Under the pieces are notes generated by a model. It ran no database searches. It was not told the origin of the DNA and saw nothing but the letters and a program-made list of their open reading frames with translations. A program made the translations under genes and the position numbers. DNA of 64,000 nt from an uncultured Bacteroides sp. (GTDB lineage Bacteria > Bacteroidota > Bacteroidia > Bacteroidales > Bacteroidaceae). Positions 1 to 9,920 of this stretch are shown here, in pieces. Location of the stretch: the NCBI GenBank assembly GCA_902388495.1, contig CABMPP010000002.1:186001-250000 (forward strand), read 5' to 3'. How positions within the stretch are numbered: the stretch's first letter is position 1; the number at the start of each line of letters is the position of its first letter.

Positions 1-1401
1 AAGATGAACGAACCCCTGCAAGGAAACTTCGAAGGTATCGGCGTACAGTTCCAGATGATAGAAGACACCCTGCTTGTGATACAACCCGTGAGCAACGGTC
101 CGTCCGAAAAGGTAGGCATCCTTGCCGGCGACCGTATTGTAGCCGTAAACGATACCGCCATTGCCGGAGTAAAGATGAGCACAGAGGACATTATGAGCCG
201 TCTGCGCGGTCCGAAGGACTCCGAAGTGAAGCTCACCATCGTACGCCGCGGAGTAGACGATTCACTCTACTTCACTGTAAAACGTGATAAGATACCCATC
301 CTTAGCCTGGACGCCGCTTACATGATACAGCCCAAGACCGGCTATATACGTATCAACCGTTTCGGAGCCACCACTGCCGAGGAATTTACTACCGCCCTGA
401 AGGGACTTCAGAAGAAAGGCATGAAGGACCTCATCCTTGACCTGCAAGGCAACGGCGGAGGTTATCTGAATGCCGCCATCGACCTCGCCAACGAATTCCT
501 TCAACAGAAAGAGTTGATAGTCTATACCGAGGGCAGGGCTGCACGCCGCAGTGACTTCTTCGCCAAAGGTACCGGAAACTTCAAGAACGGACGCCTCATC
601 GTACTGGTAGACGAGTACTCTGCTTCCGCCAGCGAAATCTTGACCGGCGCCATACAAGATTGGGACAGAGGTGTAGTGGTAGGACGCCGTACCTTCGGCA
701 AAGGTCTGGTACAACGCCCCATCGACTTGCCGGACGGTTCCATGATACGCCTTACCATCGCCCGTTACTATACCCCTTCTGGACGTTGCATCCAGAAGCC
801 TTATGACAACACCGCCAATCTGGACGGCAGAGTCAAAGGAGATGATAACCAGGAAAAATACAACCTGGAGCTGGTAGAACGCTTCAACCACGGCGAAATG
901 ATTCATGCCGACAGCATCCACTTTGCCGACTCCCTGAAAGTACAGACCAAACGCCTGGGACGTACCGTCTATGGCGGCGGAGGCATCATGCCGGACTACT
1001 TCGTTCCGATAGATACCACCCAATACACCGACTACCACCGCAACCTGGTGGCCAAAGGCGTAGTTATCAAATCGACCACCGGCTACATTGAGAAACACCG
1101 GAAAGAGCTGAAGGACAAATACAAGAAGTTCGAGACCTTCAACGATAAGTTTGAAATAAACGATAACTTCCTGGCCGACATACGCGCCATGGCCGACAAA
1201 GAGAAGATAGAGTTCAACGAAAGCCAGTACAACCAATCGTTGCCGCTCATCAAAGCACAACTCAAAGCATTGATAGCCCGCGATCTGTGGGATATGAACG
1301 AGTATTACCAGGTAATGAATTCGATGAACAACAGCGTGCAGCAGGCTTTGAAACTCCTGCAAAGCGATGCCTACGAACAAACTCTAAAAGCCAAGCCATG
1401 A
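1..1401 (+). CDS. C-terminal processing peptidase, family S41 (5' truncated)
   Basis: Periplasmic serine protease of the CtpA/Prc/tail-specific type, which cuts substrate proteins near their C-termini. The reading frame is open from the first base. The Met codon at position 4 is followed directly by PDZ-type sequence (GIGVQF, then GDRIVAVND), so it is internal and the signal peptide and N-terminus lie outside the window. Counting from that Met, the PDZ domain covers about residues 5-95 and the S41 catalytic domain about 100-270. The Ser/Lys dyad is Ser208 in SASASE and Lys233 in TFGKG, with the 25-residue spacing usual for the family. A helical C-terminal region of about 190 residues follows, as in long Bacteroidetes homologues. 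The gene ends 30 bp before the two-component regulator, on the same strand, without a visible terminator. Family assignment is firm; the physiological substrate is unknown. Confidence 0.93.
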   Translation, partial: KMNEPLQGNFEGIGVQFQMIEDTLLVIQPVSNGPSEKVGILAGDRIVAVNDTAIAGVKMSTEDIMSRLRGPKDSEVKLTIVRRGVDDSLYFTVKRDKIPILSLDAAYMIQPKTGYIRINRFGATTAEEFTTALKGLQKKGMKDLILDLQGNGGGYLNAAIDLANEFLQQKELIVYTEGRAARRSDFFAKGTGNFKNGRLIVLVDEYSASASEILTGAIQDWDRGVVVGRRTFGKGLVQRPIDLPDGSMIRLTIARYYTPSGRCIQKPYDNTANLDGRVKGDDNQEKYNLELVERFNHGEMIHADSIHFADSLKVQTKRLGRTVYGGGGIMPDYFVPIDTTQYTDYHRNLVAKGVVIKSTTGYIEKHRKELKDKYKKFETFNDKFEINDNFLADIRAMADKEKIEFNESQYNQSLPLIKAQLKALIARDLWDMNEYYQVMNSMNNSVQQALKLLQSDAYEQTLKAKP

Positions 1402-1431
1402 GATAGAAACCTTAGCCCAATCTAATTTATC

Positions 1432-4400
1432 ATGAAACGCCTCATAACGATACTTGTACTTCTGCAATGGGCCATTGCCTGTATAGGTCAAGCTTATGAG
1501 TCAGACATTTATTTCTCCCATTTGGATAATACCAACGGGCTCTCTTCCAATGAAATCACCTGCATCTTCAAAGATTCACGCGGTTTCATGTGGTTTGGAA
1601 CTGTCTCGCACATCAATCGTTATGATGCCAATTCCTTCAAGACGTTCCAGCACCGCGAGAACGGGGCGCCTTTTTCAGAAGAAACCGTCTTCAGGATGAG
1701 CGAGACTAAAGACGGGCTTCTCTGGATTACTTACAAAGACCAACAAATCAGCGTTTTCAACCCAGAGAAGAACACCTTTCACACAGCTTCCGAGATAGCC
1801 CGTTCACTCAACATATCGCAAGAGATTTACCAAGTATTTCCTGCAATAGACAATAATCTGCTTTTTACCGACAAGCAAGGCAATGTATATCTTTACAGTT
1901 ACTTTGCGAAGACCGTAACCACTCTCAAGAACAATCAGGAGCAATGTCCGGTTTCGGCTATAGCCATCTACGAAAGCGAAATGTACCTGCTATACAGCAA
2001 CGGACTGCTGGAATGTGTAAACCTGAACCGCTTCGAAACCCTGTTCAAGACCGAATACCTGCACCAGCAACATCCCGACCTCACCACCGGATGGAATGTG
2101 TACATCGACCGGGACGGAGAGTTATGGATTTATCAGGATGCCCCCAATTATTGGGGAGTTTATCTGTATTCCCCGCAAGAAAACACATGGCGCAAGTTCG
2201 ATACCCAATCCAAAGTCAAGCTATCGTCCAACATGGTGAGGGGGATAGAGCAGAGCAGCAACGGCATCATCTGGATAGCTACCGACCACGGCGGCCTCAA
2301 CCTGTACGACAAACGGACGGAAAGAATCACCTGCCTCAGAAACAATCCTTTCGTCAAGGGCAGCATCAGTCAAAACAGTATCATATCCATCTACAAGGAT
2401 AATGAAGAAATCATCTGGCTGGGCACTTATAAGAAAGGTGTAGATTATCATCACAAGAATCTCTTCAAGTTCAAACGTCTGCTATACCCGCTGTCTGCCG
2501 ACAGTGGTATCGAGGAAAATGATTGCACCTGCATTCTTCAGGACTCCCCGCAGCAGTTGTGGATAGGTACCAACGGCGGCGGACTGCTCTGCTACAACCG
2601 GCTGACGCAGGAATATAAACGCTATGTGCACAATCCGCAGAATCCCGGCAGCCTGTCTTCCAACATCATTGTATATATGATAAAAGATAAAAAGGGGCGC
2701 CTCTGGATAGGTACCTACATGGGCGGGCTGGTCTGTTTCGACGGGCAGTTCCATACCTTCTCGCCTCGGAAAATCAAGAAAGGACACAATGAGCTGACCA
2801 GCATTACCAGCATGGAGTACGATGGCGACAACAGCCTTTGGATAGGGACATTGGAAGACGGATTCTACCATTTCGATATCGATACGAAAACGTGGGAAGA
2901 GAAACATATAGTATATGGCAAAGACAGCCTTTACCAGAAGAAAGTCAATGCGATAGCCCTGGGAGGACAGCATGAGTTATTCATCAGCACCAGCCAAGGC
3001 ATTAACATATTCAACACCGCTACCCAGAAAATACAGATGCTGAACGAGGAGTTCTCCCAGGGACATGCCATCAACGAAACTTATTTCTACACCATTTATG
3101 TAGATTCCAACAACCGGCTGTGGATGGGAGGCAACAACGGCATCTACATCTGCAACAGAAATACCGGGGAACTACTTCATTTCGATACAGACAACGGGCT
3201 GCCGGACAATCATATCTCCATCTTCCGGGAAGACCTCAAAGGCTACATGTGGATTGGCACCAAGAACGGACTGACAAAAGCGAAACTGGAAACCACCCAG
3301 GACAAGACCGGCTGCAACTTCCAGAACTATATGCAGGAAGACGGCCTGCCCTCCGCAACCTTCAACCGCAATGCCGGTTCTACAGACAAGGACGGAAACT
3401 TCATCTTCGGGACGACCAACGGATTGGCCATCTTCACTCCCCACGAGATAGACCTCAGGCAGAACTCACCCAAGATAATGATTACAGACCTGCAGGTACA
3501 GAACCAAATCATCTCTCCCAATACGCCGTATGACGGAAAGCCCATCATAGCGAGTGACATCAGCTATTCCCCCCAGATCAGTTTAAACTACGGACAGCAT
3601 AACCTGGCACTGAGCCTGGCTATTCTGGACTATCTGCACCCGCAGAAGAACAGCATCTCTTACAAAATGGAGGGTCTCGACTCGCAATGGAACGAAATAG
3701 CCAGCAACCACCAGCTCGTCACCTATACAAACCTGAATCCGGGAGACTATGTATTCATGGCCAAAGCCAGCAACCCCAACAACGGACAGACCAGCGAGAC
3801 AATACAGATTCCCATTCACATAGCACCTCCATTCTATTCGTCCATATATGCTTATGTACTGTACATCATTCTGCTTCTTGTCATTCTGTACCTGATACTG
3901 CGCTATATCCTGAACATACAGAATAAGAGATTCAGATACGAAAAGGAGAAGATGGTGTCGCGCCAGCAACACGACATGGACGAAATGAAACTGCGCTTCT
4001 TCACCAATATCAGCCATGAGTTCCGCACGCCGCTCTCACTCATCATCCTGCCTGTCGAGCGCTTGCTGAAGACGGAACAAAATGCCGAGCTACGGATGTC
4101 TTACCAACTGATCCGACAAAATGCGCAACAACTGTTGGATTTGGTGAATCAAGTGCTGGACTTCCGCAAAATAGATAAAAAGAAACACCAACTCATATTA
4201 TCCTCAGGAGATATCGTGCTGTTTGTAAACGATATCGTCCGGTCTTTCCGCCAACTGTCCGAGGAAAAGGAAATCTCTTTTTCTTTTTCCTCGTCCACTC
4301 CTTCGTTTATCATCAAGTTCGATGCCGACAAGGTGCGTAAGATCCTGACCAACCTGCTGAACAATGCATTCAAATTCACCCCGGAGAAGGGAAAGATAAC

Positions 4401-5553
4401 CGTCAAGCTATTCCCTATACAACGGAAAGAGCAGTTGCAACTTTGCATAGAGGTGTCGGACACCGGAATCGGCATCCTTCCGGAAGACCAGAAACATATA
4501 TTCGACCGCTTCTATCAGGCAAACGATGACAGCAGGGGAACCGGTATCGGACTGCATTTATGCCACGAGTTTGCAGAAATACATCATGGAGAGATAACAG
4601 TAGACAGCACCTACGGACAGGGCAGCACTTTCGCCTTTTACTTCCCCATCGAAACAAACGAATATCAGGAAACAATACATGATGTAGAGGAAGAAAGCAT
4701 TGCAATTCCTCCCACCGAACTCCCGAATGAGAGCGAACCGGAAGAAAAGGCAAACGCCCAAAAGCCCACTATCCTGCTGGTGGACGACAACAAGGACTTC
4801 CGCGAGTACATTTCGCTCTGCCTCAAGGAGACCTACAATGTAATAACGCAACCCAATGGCCAGGAAGCCTGGGAATGTATACTAAAAACATTCCCGGATA
4901 TAGTCATTACAGACATCATGATGCCGGTAATGGACGGAATCAGTCTATGCCGTCTGATAAAGGGGGATGTACGCACTTCACACATCCCGGTAATACTGCT
5001 CACTGCCAAAACCGGACAAGAGAATGAATACACCGGCCTGCAAGCCGGTGCCGATGATTACATCTGCAAGCCTTTCAATATAGATGTGCTTTCCTTGAAA
5101 ATAAAGCATATCGCCGAGCAGCAGGCACAGATACAGCAGAAGTTGATGAAGTCATCGCGTACCAGCATCCAGCTTGCCGACGCCCCAATCAGTTCCCTGG
5201 ACGAGGAACTGATACGAAAAGCAATCGCTTACATCGAGCAGGAACGGTCGAACCCGTTGCTTTCAGTTGAACTGCTCAGCAAGCAGATGTGCATGAGCAG
5301 AACCAATTTCTATAAGAAGTCGCTTTCCCTGACCGGAAAAACTCCACTCGAACTTATACGCTCGGTACGATTGAGATACGCAGCACAATTATTGGAAAAG
5401 ACCCAGCTACGTATCAATGAAATAGCCATGGAAATAGGCATGAACGACATCAAAGCCTTCCGCAAATATTTCAAAGAAGAGTTCGGGATGCTGCCCTCGG
5501 AATACGAGAGAAACAGCAACAAACCTTCCATTACCCAAACGAGCCCCGAATAG
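1432..5553 (+). CDS. Hybrid two-component sensor/regulator (HTCS)
   Basis: One-polypeptide signalling protein of 1373 residues that senses a ligand, usually an oligosaccharide, in the periplasm and activates glycan-use genes. In order it shows a signal peptide (about 1-20), two beta-propeller halves of Reg_prop repeats (about 25-690; recurrent W-I-G-T and GGL motifs), a YYY-type Ig domain (about 710-790), one membrane helix (about 803-825), a HisKA domain with phospho-acceptor His862 in NISHEF, an ATPase domain with N box near 971-976 and DTGIG at 1010, a receiver domain with Asp1161 in ITDIMMPVMDG, and an AraC-type DNA-binding domain (about 1265-1365). All key residues are present. The two glycosidase-type genes immediately downstream are the likely targets; an upstream direct repeat at 5580-5610 is a candidate binding site. 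The ligand cannot be read from the sequence. Confidence 0.95.
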   Translation: MKRLITILVLLQWAIACIGQAYESDIYFSHLDNTNGLSSNEITCIFKDSRGFMWFGTVSHINRYDANSFKTFQHRENGAPFSEETVFRMSETKDGLLWITYKDQQISVFNPEKNTFHTASEIARSLNISQEIYQVFPAIDNNLLFTDKQGNVYLYSYFAKTVTTLKNNQEQCPVSAIAIYESEMYLLYSNGLLECVNLNRFETLFKTEYLHQQHPDLTTGWNVYIDRDGELWIYQDAPNYWGVYLYSPQENTWRKFDTQSKVKLSSNMVRGIEQSSNGIIWIATDHGGLNLYDKRTERITCLRNNPFVKGSISQNSIISIYKDNEEIIWLGTYKKGVDYHHKNLFKFKRLLYPLSADSGIEENDCTCILQDSPQQLWIGTNGGGLLCYNRLTQEYKRYVHNPQNPGSLSSNIIVYMIKDKKGRLWIGTYMGGLVCFDGQFHTFSPRKIKKGHNELTSITSMEYDGDNSLWIGTLEDGFYHFDIDTKTWEEKHIVYGKDSLYQKKVNAIALGGQHELFISTSQGINIFNTATQKIQMLNEEFSQGHAINETYFYTIYVDSNNRLWMGGNNGIYICNRNTGELLHFDTDNGLPDNHISIFREDLKGYMWIGTKNGLTKAKLETTQDKTGCNFQNYMQEDGLPSATFNRNAGSTDKDGNFIFGTTNGLAIFTPHEIDLRQNSPKIMITDLQVQNQIISPNTPYDGKPIIASDISYSPQISLNYGQHNLALSLAILDYLHPQKNSISYKMEGLDSQWNEIASNHQLVTYTNLNPGDYVFMAKASNPNNGQTSETIQIPIHIAPPFYSSIYAYVLYIILLLVILYLILRYILNIQNKRFRYEKEKMVSRQQHDMDEMKLRFFTNISHEFRTPLSLIILPVERLLKTEQNAELRMSYQLIRQNAQQLLDLVNQVLDFRKIDKKKHQLILSSGDIVLFVNDIVRSFRQLSEEKEISFSFSSSTPSFIIKFDADKVRKILTNLLNNAFKFTPEKGKITVKLFPIQRKEQLQLCIEVSDTGIGILPEDQKHIFDRFYQANDDSRGTGIGLHLCHEFAEIHHGEITVDSTYGQGSTFAFYFPIETNEYQETIHDVEEESIAIPPTELPNESEPEEKANAQKPTILLVDDNKDFREYISLCLKETYNVITQPNGQEAWECILKTFPDIVITDIMMPVMDGISLCRLIKGDVRTSHIPVILLTAKTGQENEYTGLQAGADDYICKPFNIDVLSLKIKHIAEQQAQIQQKLMKSSRTSIQLADAPISSLDEELIRKAIAYIEQERSNPLLSVELLSKQMCMSRTNFYKKSLSLTGKTPLELIRSVRLRYAAQLLEKTQLRINEIAMEIGMNDIKAFRKYFKEEFGMLPSEYERNSNKPSITQTSPE

Positions 5554-5579
5554 GAACCATCTGCCCTACCCCGGCAACC

Positions 5580-5610
5580 AATCTCCCCTCTCATTGAAAC
5601 AAATCTCCCC
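5580..5610 (+). repeat. Direct repeat pair upstream of the glycosidase operon
   Basis: The 9-mer AATCTCCCC occurs at 5580-5588 and again at 5602-5610, an offset of 22 bp or about two helical turns, 70-100 bp before the start of the 5681 gene. AraC-type DNA-binding domains, such as the one ending the preceding regulator, usually bind spaced direct repeats. The role as an activator site is inference. Confidence 0.35.
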
Positions 5611-5680
5611 CTCCCTTTCCATAATAACGGGTTAATTTTACAACGAAGTAAAAAACACCATTTATAAATCAATAACTAAT

Positions 5681-7537
5681 ATGGAAAGACACTTAAAATC
5701 GCATCTTGCATGCACACTGTTTGCCCTGTTGCTAACATGCACCACTTGGGCAGGAAACTACAAAAGCTTCAAAGTATCTGTTTACACACGTGCCTACGAA
5801 GTAGAAAAGATGAAAGACTTGCAATGGCTGGACTCCACATGGAATATCATATCCAGCCAGGTGAAAGTAGATAAAATCTATCTCGAAACCCACCGCGACC
5901 TGCTCATCGTACCCGATGCCACCCTGGAACAAGCCAAACGCTTCTTTAAGGAAAAAGGAGTGGAAGTAGGAGGCGGTATCACCTACACCATCGACGAATC
6001 GAACAGCTTCGAGACTTTCTGCTACTCCAACCCCGATCACCGGAAGAAAGTACGCGAGATTGCCGAACATACGGCAAAGCATTTCGACGATTTCATTCTG
6101 GACGACTTCTTCTTCACCAGCTGCAAGTCGGACATCGAAATCAAGGCCAAAGGAGAACAGAGTTGGACTAAATACCGTCTGGACCTGATGACCAAAGCCG
6201 GTCAGGAATTGGTGCTACAACCTGCCAAGAAAGTGAATCCGAAGGTAAAAGTGATTATCAAATACCCCAACTGGTACGATCATTTCCAGGGACTGGGCTT
6301 CGACCTGGAGCGCGGACCGCAACTCTTCGACGCTATATGGACCGGAACGGAGACACGCGACCCGGGTACCGCCCAACACTTGCAGAATTACTTGAGCTAC
6401 AACATCATCCGCTATTTTGATAATCTCCGTCCCGGATACAACTTAGGAGGATGGGTAGATGCAGGGGGCAGCAATATGGGTATGGACCGCTACGCCGAGC
6501 AGTTGTGGCTGACCATGTTTGCCAAAGCTCCCGAAATCAACTTGTTTGCCTACCATCAGCTAATCGGGGTAAAGCTCAATCCTGATGTACACCGTAAGCA
6601 ATGGCAAGGACAAGGCACCAGCTTCGACTATGACGAAATGATGCAGCCGGTAGCATTGAACGGCGGTGCCAAGGTAGTTCCCACCACCATGGCACGTGTA
6701 GCAGGTGTGGCTTTCGAACAGATTGACCAGTTTGTATACAAGCTCGGTAACCCCGTCGGCATCTACTCATACAAACCCTTCCATTCACTGGGCGATGATT
6801 TCTTGCAGAACTATTTAGGAATGATAGGATTGCCCATGAACATGGTACCGAGATTCCCCGAAAACCAGAAAGTGGTTCTGCTTACCGAACAGGCAGCTGC
6901 AGACCCGAAGATAATGACACACATCAAGAAGCAACTGCAAAGCGGCCACGATGTAGTCATCACAAGCAGCTTGCTGAAAGCCATCCCCGACCAGATAGCA
7001 CAAGTCTCGGAACTCCGCTGCACGGATCTGAAAGCCATCGTCAATGATATGGGTAGACACGGAAAACTGGACAGAGAGATCCTGATTCCGCAGGTACGCT
7101 ATCAGACCAATGATGCCTGGGAAGTAATCAGTGCAGGACGTCCGTTGGACGGAGGGGTATCGGGCTATCCCATCATGCTGCGCGCTCCTTACTCTACAGG
7201 AAATCTGTACGTACTGACGATTCCCGATGATATGGGCAATCTGTACGACTATCCGGCAAGCGCACTCAACGTTATCCGCCGCATCCTCTCACAAGACCTG
7301 GACGTACGCCTCGAAGGCCCGTCGAAAGTTGCCTTGATGGTATACGACAATGGCACTTTCATCGTAGAGTCTTTCCTGGATGAAGCCGTGACCGTACAAG
7401 TAGTAACGGACGAGAAAGTATCTTCACTGACAGACATTGTAAGCGGGAAATCATACCTGCCTTCCAACGGAAAGAACAGTTACCGCGTCACTTTAATGCC
7501 TCATTCTTATAAGGTATTCAAGAAAGAAACAAAATAA
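5681..7537 (+). CDS. Putative glycoside hydrolase, TIM-barrel, unclassified
   Basis: Secreted protein of 618 residues with a signal peptide (about 1-24, ending TTWAG). The first ~300 residues look like a TIM barrel: acidic LDDFFF near residue 140 and TGTETRD near 225 lie at positions where glycosidases carry catalytic carboxylates. A middle region (about 345-450) resembles the Rossmann-like trimerisation/amidotransferase-like fold that follows the barrel in GH42-type enzymes. The C-terminal ~110 residues look like a beta-sandwich. I do not recognise the CAZy family, and the enzymatic role is inferred from fold and context. It lies 127 bp downstream of the HTCS and 12 bp before a GH3 gene, so the two enzymes are probably made together and act on one glycan, this one first and GH3 trimming the products. 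Homologues are sometimes labelled permease, which the sequence does not support. Confidence 0.6.
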   Translation: MERHLKSHLACTLFALLLTCTTWAGNYKSFKVSVYTRAYEVEKMKDLQWLDSTWNIISSQVKVDKIYLETHRDLLIVPDATLEQAKRFFKEKGVEVGGGITYTIDESNSFETFCYSNPDHRKKVREIAEHTAKHFDDFILDDFFFTSCKSDIEIKAKGEQSWTKYRLDLMTKAGQELVLQPAKKVNPKVKVIIKYPNWYDHFQGLGFDLERGPQLFDAIWTGTETRDPGTAQHLQNYLSYNIIRYFDNLRPGYNLGGWVDAGGSNMGMDRYAEQLWLTMFAKAPEINLFAYHQLIGVKLNPDVHRKQWQGQGTSFDYDEMMQPVALNGGAKVVPTTMARVAGVAFEQIDQFVYKLGNPVGIYSYKPFHSLGDDFLQNYLGMIGLPMNMVPRFPENQKVVLLTEQAAADPKIMTHIKKQLQSGHDVVITSSLLKAIPDQIAQVSELRCTDLKAIVNDMGRHGKLDREILIPQVRYQTNDAWEVISAGRPLDGGVSGYPIMLRAPYSTGNLYVLTIPDDMGNLYDYPASALNVIRRILSQDLDVRLEGPSKVALMVYDNGTFIVESFLDEAVTVQVVTDEKVSSLTDIVSGKSYLPSNGKNSYRVTLMPHSYKVFKKETK

Positions 7538-7549
7538 AGAATTGAAGTT

Positions 7550-9775
7550 ATGAAACACATCAATAAACTTTTCACCGCACTGGGCATCACCCTGCTGACT
7601 GCCTGTGCACAGAAACCAAGCGAGAACGTACAGGTATCTCCACTGATGCAGAATGAAGATAAAATCACAGACCTGATTTCCCGCATGACGCTCGAAGAGA
7701 AAGTGAACATGCTGCATGGTAAGCACATGTTCTCTTCGGCAGGCGTAGAGCGCTTGGGCATAGCAGATGTGAAATATGCCGACGGCCCCTTCGGCATCCG
7801 TGAAGAAATGGAGCCGCACTCGTGGAACTCAATAGGACTGACTACCGACTCGGCAACCTTCTTCCCCACCGGTTCGGCCCTGGCAGCTACATGGAGCGAG
7901 GACATGGCTTACCAATATGGTATGGGTATGGCCAAAGAAGCCCGGCTGAGAGGCAAGGACATGATACTGGGCCCGGCCATCAACATCCAGCGCCTGCCCA
8001 CCGGAGGGCGTACTTACGAATATTTAAGCGAAGACCCCATATTGAGCGCCGCACTTGCCGTACAATACACACTGGGTGCTCAGGATAACGGAGCCGCCGT
8101 CTGCCTGAAACACTATGCGCTCAACAACCAGGAGAACGACCGTGGAAGCATTGATGTAAAGGTAAGCCCGCGTGCCATGCGCGAAATCTACCTGCCTCCC
8201 TTCGAAGCTGCCGTAAAGGAAGCGGATGCTTACGGAGTGATGGCTGCTTATAATAAGGTAGAAGGATATTGGTGCTCGGAGAACGGAATGCTGCTGAATG
8301 AAATCCTGCGCGACGAATGGGGATTCCACGGAATGGTCATCTCGGATTGGGGCGGTGTGCACAATACCGTAAATGCTGCAATGAACGGAATGGACGTTGA
8401 AATGCCGGGCGACCGCTACTTCGGACAAGCCTTACTCGATTCGGTGAAAGCCGGTGTAGTGCCCGAAAGCGTCATCGATAGCAAGGTGCGCAACATCCTG
8501 CGCGTCCGTCTTGCCGTGAAAGCCGTACCGGAAGAAGAAGCCAACAAAATGATGACTTCCCAGCCCGAACAGCAACAGATTGCTTACAATGTAGCATCAA
8601 AATCCATTGTACTGCTGAAGAACCAGAACGAACTGCTTCCCATCCAAACGGATAAATACAAGAAGATTGCCGTTATCGGCGATAATGCTGTACGGGAACA
8701 GGCATTAGGCGGTGTAGGAGCAGGGGTCAAGACTCTGTATGAAGTCACCCCGCTGGAAGGACTCCTCAAGCAGCTCAGTGGTACGGATGCTCAAGTGGAA
8801 TGGGCACAAGGCTACCGTGCATTCAGCAAACACGAACGTGAAACCCGTGTTTCTCCGTATACCAAAGCCGACCCCAAGCTGATGAGTGAAGCCGTACAGC
8901 TTGCCAAGAATTCAGATCTCGTGATTTTCGTTGCCGGTGACAACCGGGAAGTAGAGACGGAAGGCAGCGACCGCAAAGCCATCACCCTGCCCATGGGACA
9001 GGATGAACTGTTGAAAGCGCTTGCCGCTGCAAATCCCAATATTGTTACGGTGCTCGTAACCGGAGGTCCTTTGGACCTGCGTGTTGTAGACCAGGCATCA
9101 CCTGCCATCCTCGTTTCATGGTTCAACGGTACCGAAGGCGGTAACGCACTGGCCGACGTACTGTTAGGAAAGATATCGCCTTCGGGTAAATTGCCGTTTA
9201 CGTTCCCCATACGCTTGGAAGACTCTCCCGCTTATAGCCTGAAAGTATATCCGCAGGACGAACGCCAGAAACAGGATGATATCTTCGTGAATCTGGTAGA
9301 CGAAAAGGAAACGGATCAGAAGAGCGGACCGACTGCCGATTATGCTGAAGGTATATTTGTAGGTTACCGCTGGTACGACACCAAGCATGTCCCCGTACAA
9401 TATCCGTTCGGACACGGACTTTCCTATACCACTTTCAACTATTCCGATCTGCAAGTCAAGGCGGACAATGAGAAATTGTATGTAGAACTGAACCTCAGCA
9501 ATACAGGCAAACGCAGCGGAGAAGAGGTCGTACAAATCTACGTCAGCCGCCCCGATTCCAAGATTGAACGCCCGCTGAAGGAGTTGAAAGGATTCCAACG
9601 GGTAGCTTTGCAAGCGGATGAAAGTAAATCTGTAAAGATAGAAATTCCTCTTGAGAAGCTGCGCCATTGGGATGAAGCAGCCAATGATTGGAAGTTGGAA
9701 CCGGGTGCTGTGGAAGTACAAGCAGGCGGTTCGTCACAAGACATCAAGCTAAACCAGACAATAGATATTAAATAG
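7550..9775 (+). CDS. GH3 family beta-glycosidase, lipoprotein
   Basis: Exo-acting glycoside hydrolase family 3 enzyme (beta-glucosidase or beta-xylosidase type) of 741 residues that removes terminal sugars from oligosaccharides. The N-terminus is a lipoprotein signal with lipobox LTAC, so the enzyme is membrane anchored. The N-terminal barrel carries the nucleophile Asp266 in VISDWGG. The second alpha/beta domain has KSIVLLKN, and its TEGSDRKAI segment lies in the region that usually holds the acid/base. A C-terminal fibronectin-III-like domain begins near 620 (FGHGLSYTTF). Length and order match complete GH3 enzymes. It starts 12 bp after the preceding putative glycosidase, so the two form one operon. 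Substrate is unresolved: GH3 members act on gluco-, xylo-, arabino- and GlcNAc-glycosides. Confidence 0.93.
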   Translation: MKHINKLFTALGITLLTACAQKPSENVQVSPLMQNEDKITDLISRMTLEEKVNMLHGKHMFSSAGVERLGIADVKYADGPFGIREEMEPHSWNSIGLTTDSATFFPTGSALAATWSEDMAYQYGMGMAKEARLRGKDMILGPAINIQRLPTGGRTYEYLSEDPILSAALAVQYTLGAQDNGAAVCLKHYALNNQENDRGSIDVKVSPRAMREIYLPPFEAAVKEADAYGVMAAYNKVEGYWCSENGMLLNEILRDEWGFHGMVISDWGGVHNTVNAAMNGMDVEMPGDRYFGQALLDSVKAGVVPESVIDSKVRNILRVRLAVKAVPEEEANKMMTSQPEQQQIAYNVASKSIVLLKNQNELLPIQTDKYKKIAVIGDNAVREQALGGVGAGVKTLYEVTPLEGLLKQLSGTDAQVEWAQGYRAFSKHERETRVSPYTKADPKLMSEAVQLAKNSDLVIFVAGDNREVETEGSDRKAITLPMGQDELLKALAAANPNIVTVLVTGGPLDLRVVDQASPAILVSWFNGTEGGNALADVLLGKISPSGKLPFTFPIRLEDSPAYSLKVYPQDERQKQDDIFVNLVDEKETDQKSGPTADYAEGIFVGYRWYDTKHVPVQYPFGHGLSYTTFNYSDLQVKADNEKLYVELNLSNTGKRSGEEVVQIYVSRPDSKIERPLKELKGFQRVALQADESKSVKIEIPLEKLRHWDEAANDWKLEPGAVEVQAGGSSQDIKLNQTIDIK

Positions 9776-9778
9776 ATT

Positions 9779-9888
9779 CTCAGACACCAGTCCCTGTCAT
9801 GACAAACACTTGTGTTTGTTGTGACAGACACTTGTGTTTGTCACGATAGACACTGGTGTCTGTCATGACAGGGACTGGCGTCTGTCAA
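9779..9888. repeat. Tandem array of five 22-nt dyad-symmetric units
   Basis: Five consecutive 22-nt units start at 9779, 9801, 9823, 9845 and 9867. Units 2 and 3 centre on the dyad ACAC-TT-GTGT, and unit 4 on AGACAC-TG-GTGTCT. The outer units are also inverted copies of each other: 9781-9804 pairs with 9861-9884 with one mismatch in 24. The DNA could therefore form several small hairpins or one large one. It fills the 145-bp gap between the converging GH3 and PAP2 genes, so a bidirectional terminator or transcript-end stabiliser is plausible. There are no spacers, which excludes CRISPR. Confidence 0.85.
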
Positions 9889-9920
9889 ACGCCTCAATAT
9901 CAATGCTGAAGACATCCCTT

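Noticed and set aside
4..6. ATG at position 4 as true start of the S41 protease
   Set aside because: The following residues are already PDZ-domain sequence and no signal peptide is present; the gene is cut by the window edge.
262..1380. 372-codon open frame opposite the S41 protease
   Set aside because: Shadow frame arising from codon bias; no recognisable protein features.
9779..9888. CRISPR array
   Set aside because: Units are contiguous with no unique spacers, and no cas gene is present; the same applies to 24873-24960.
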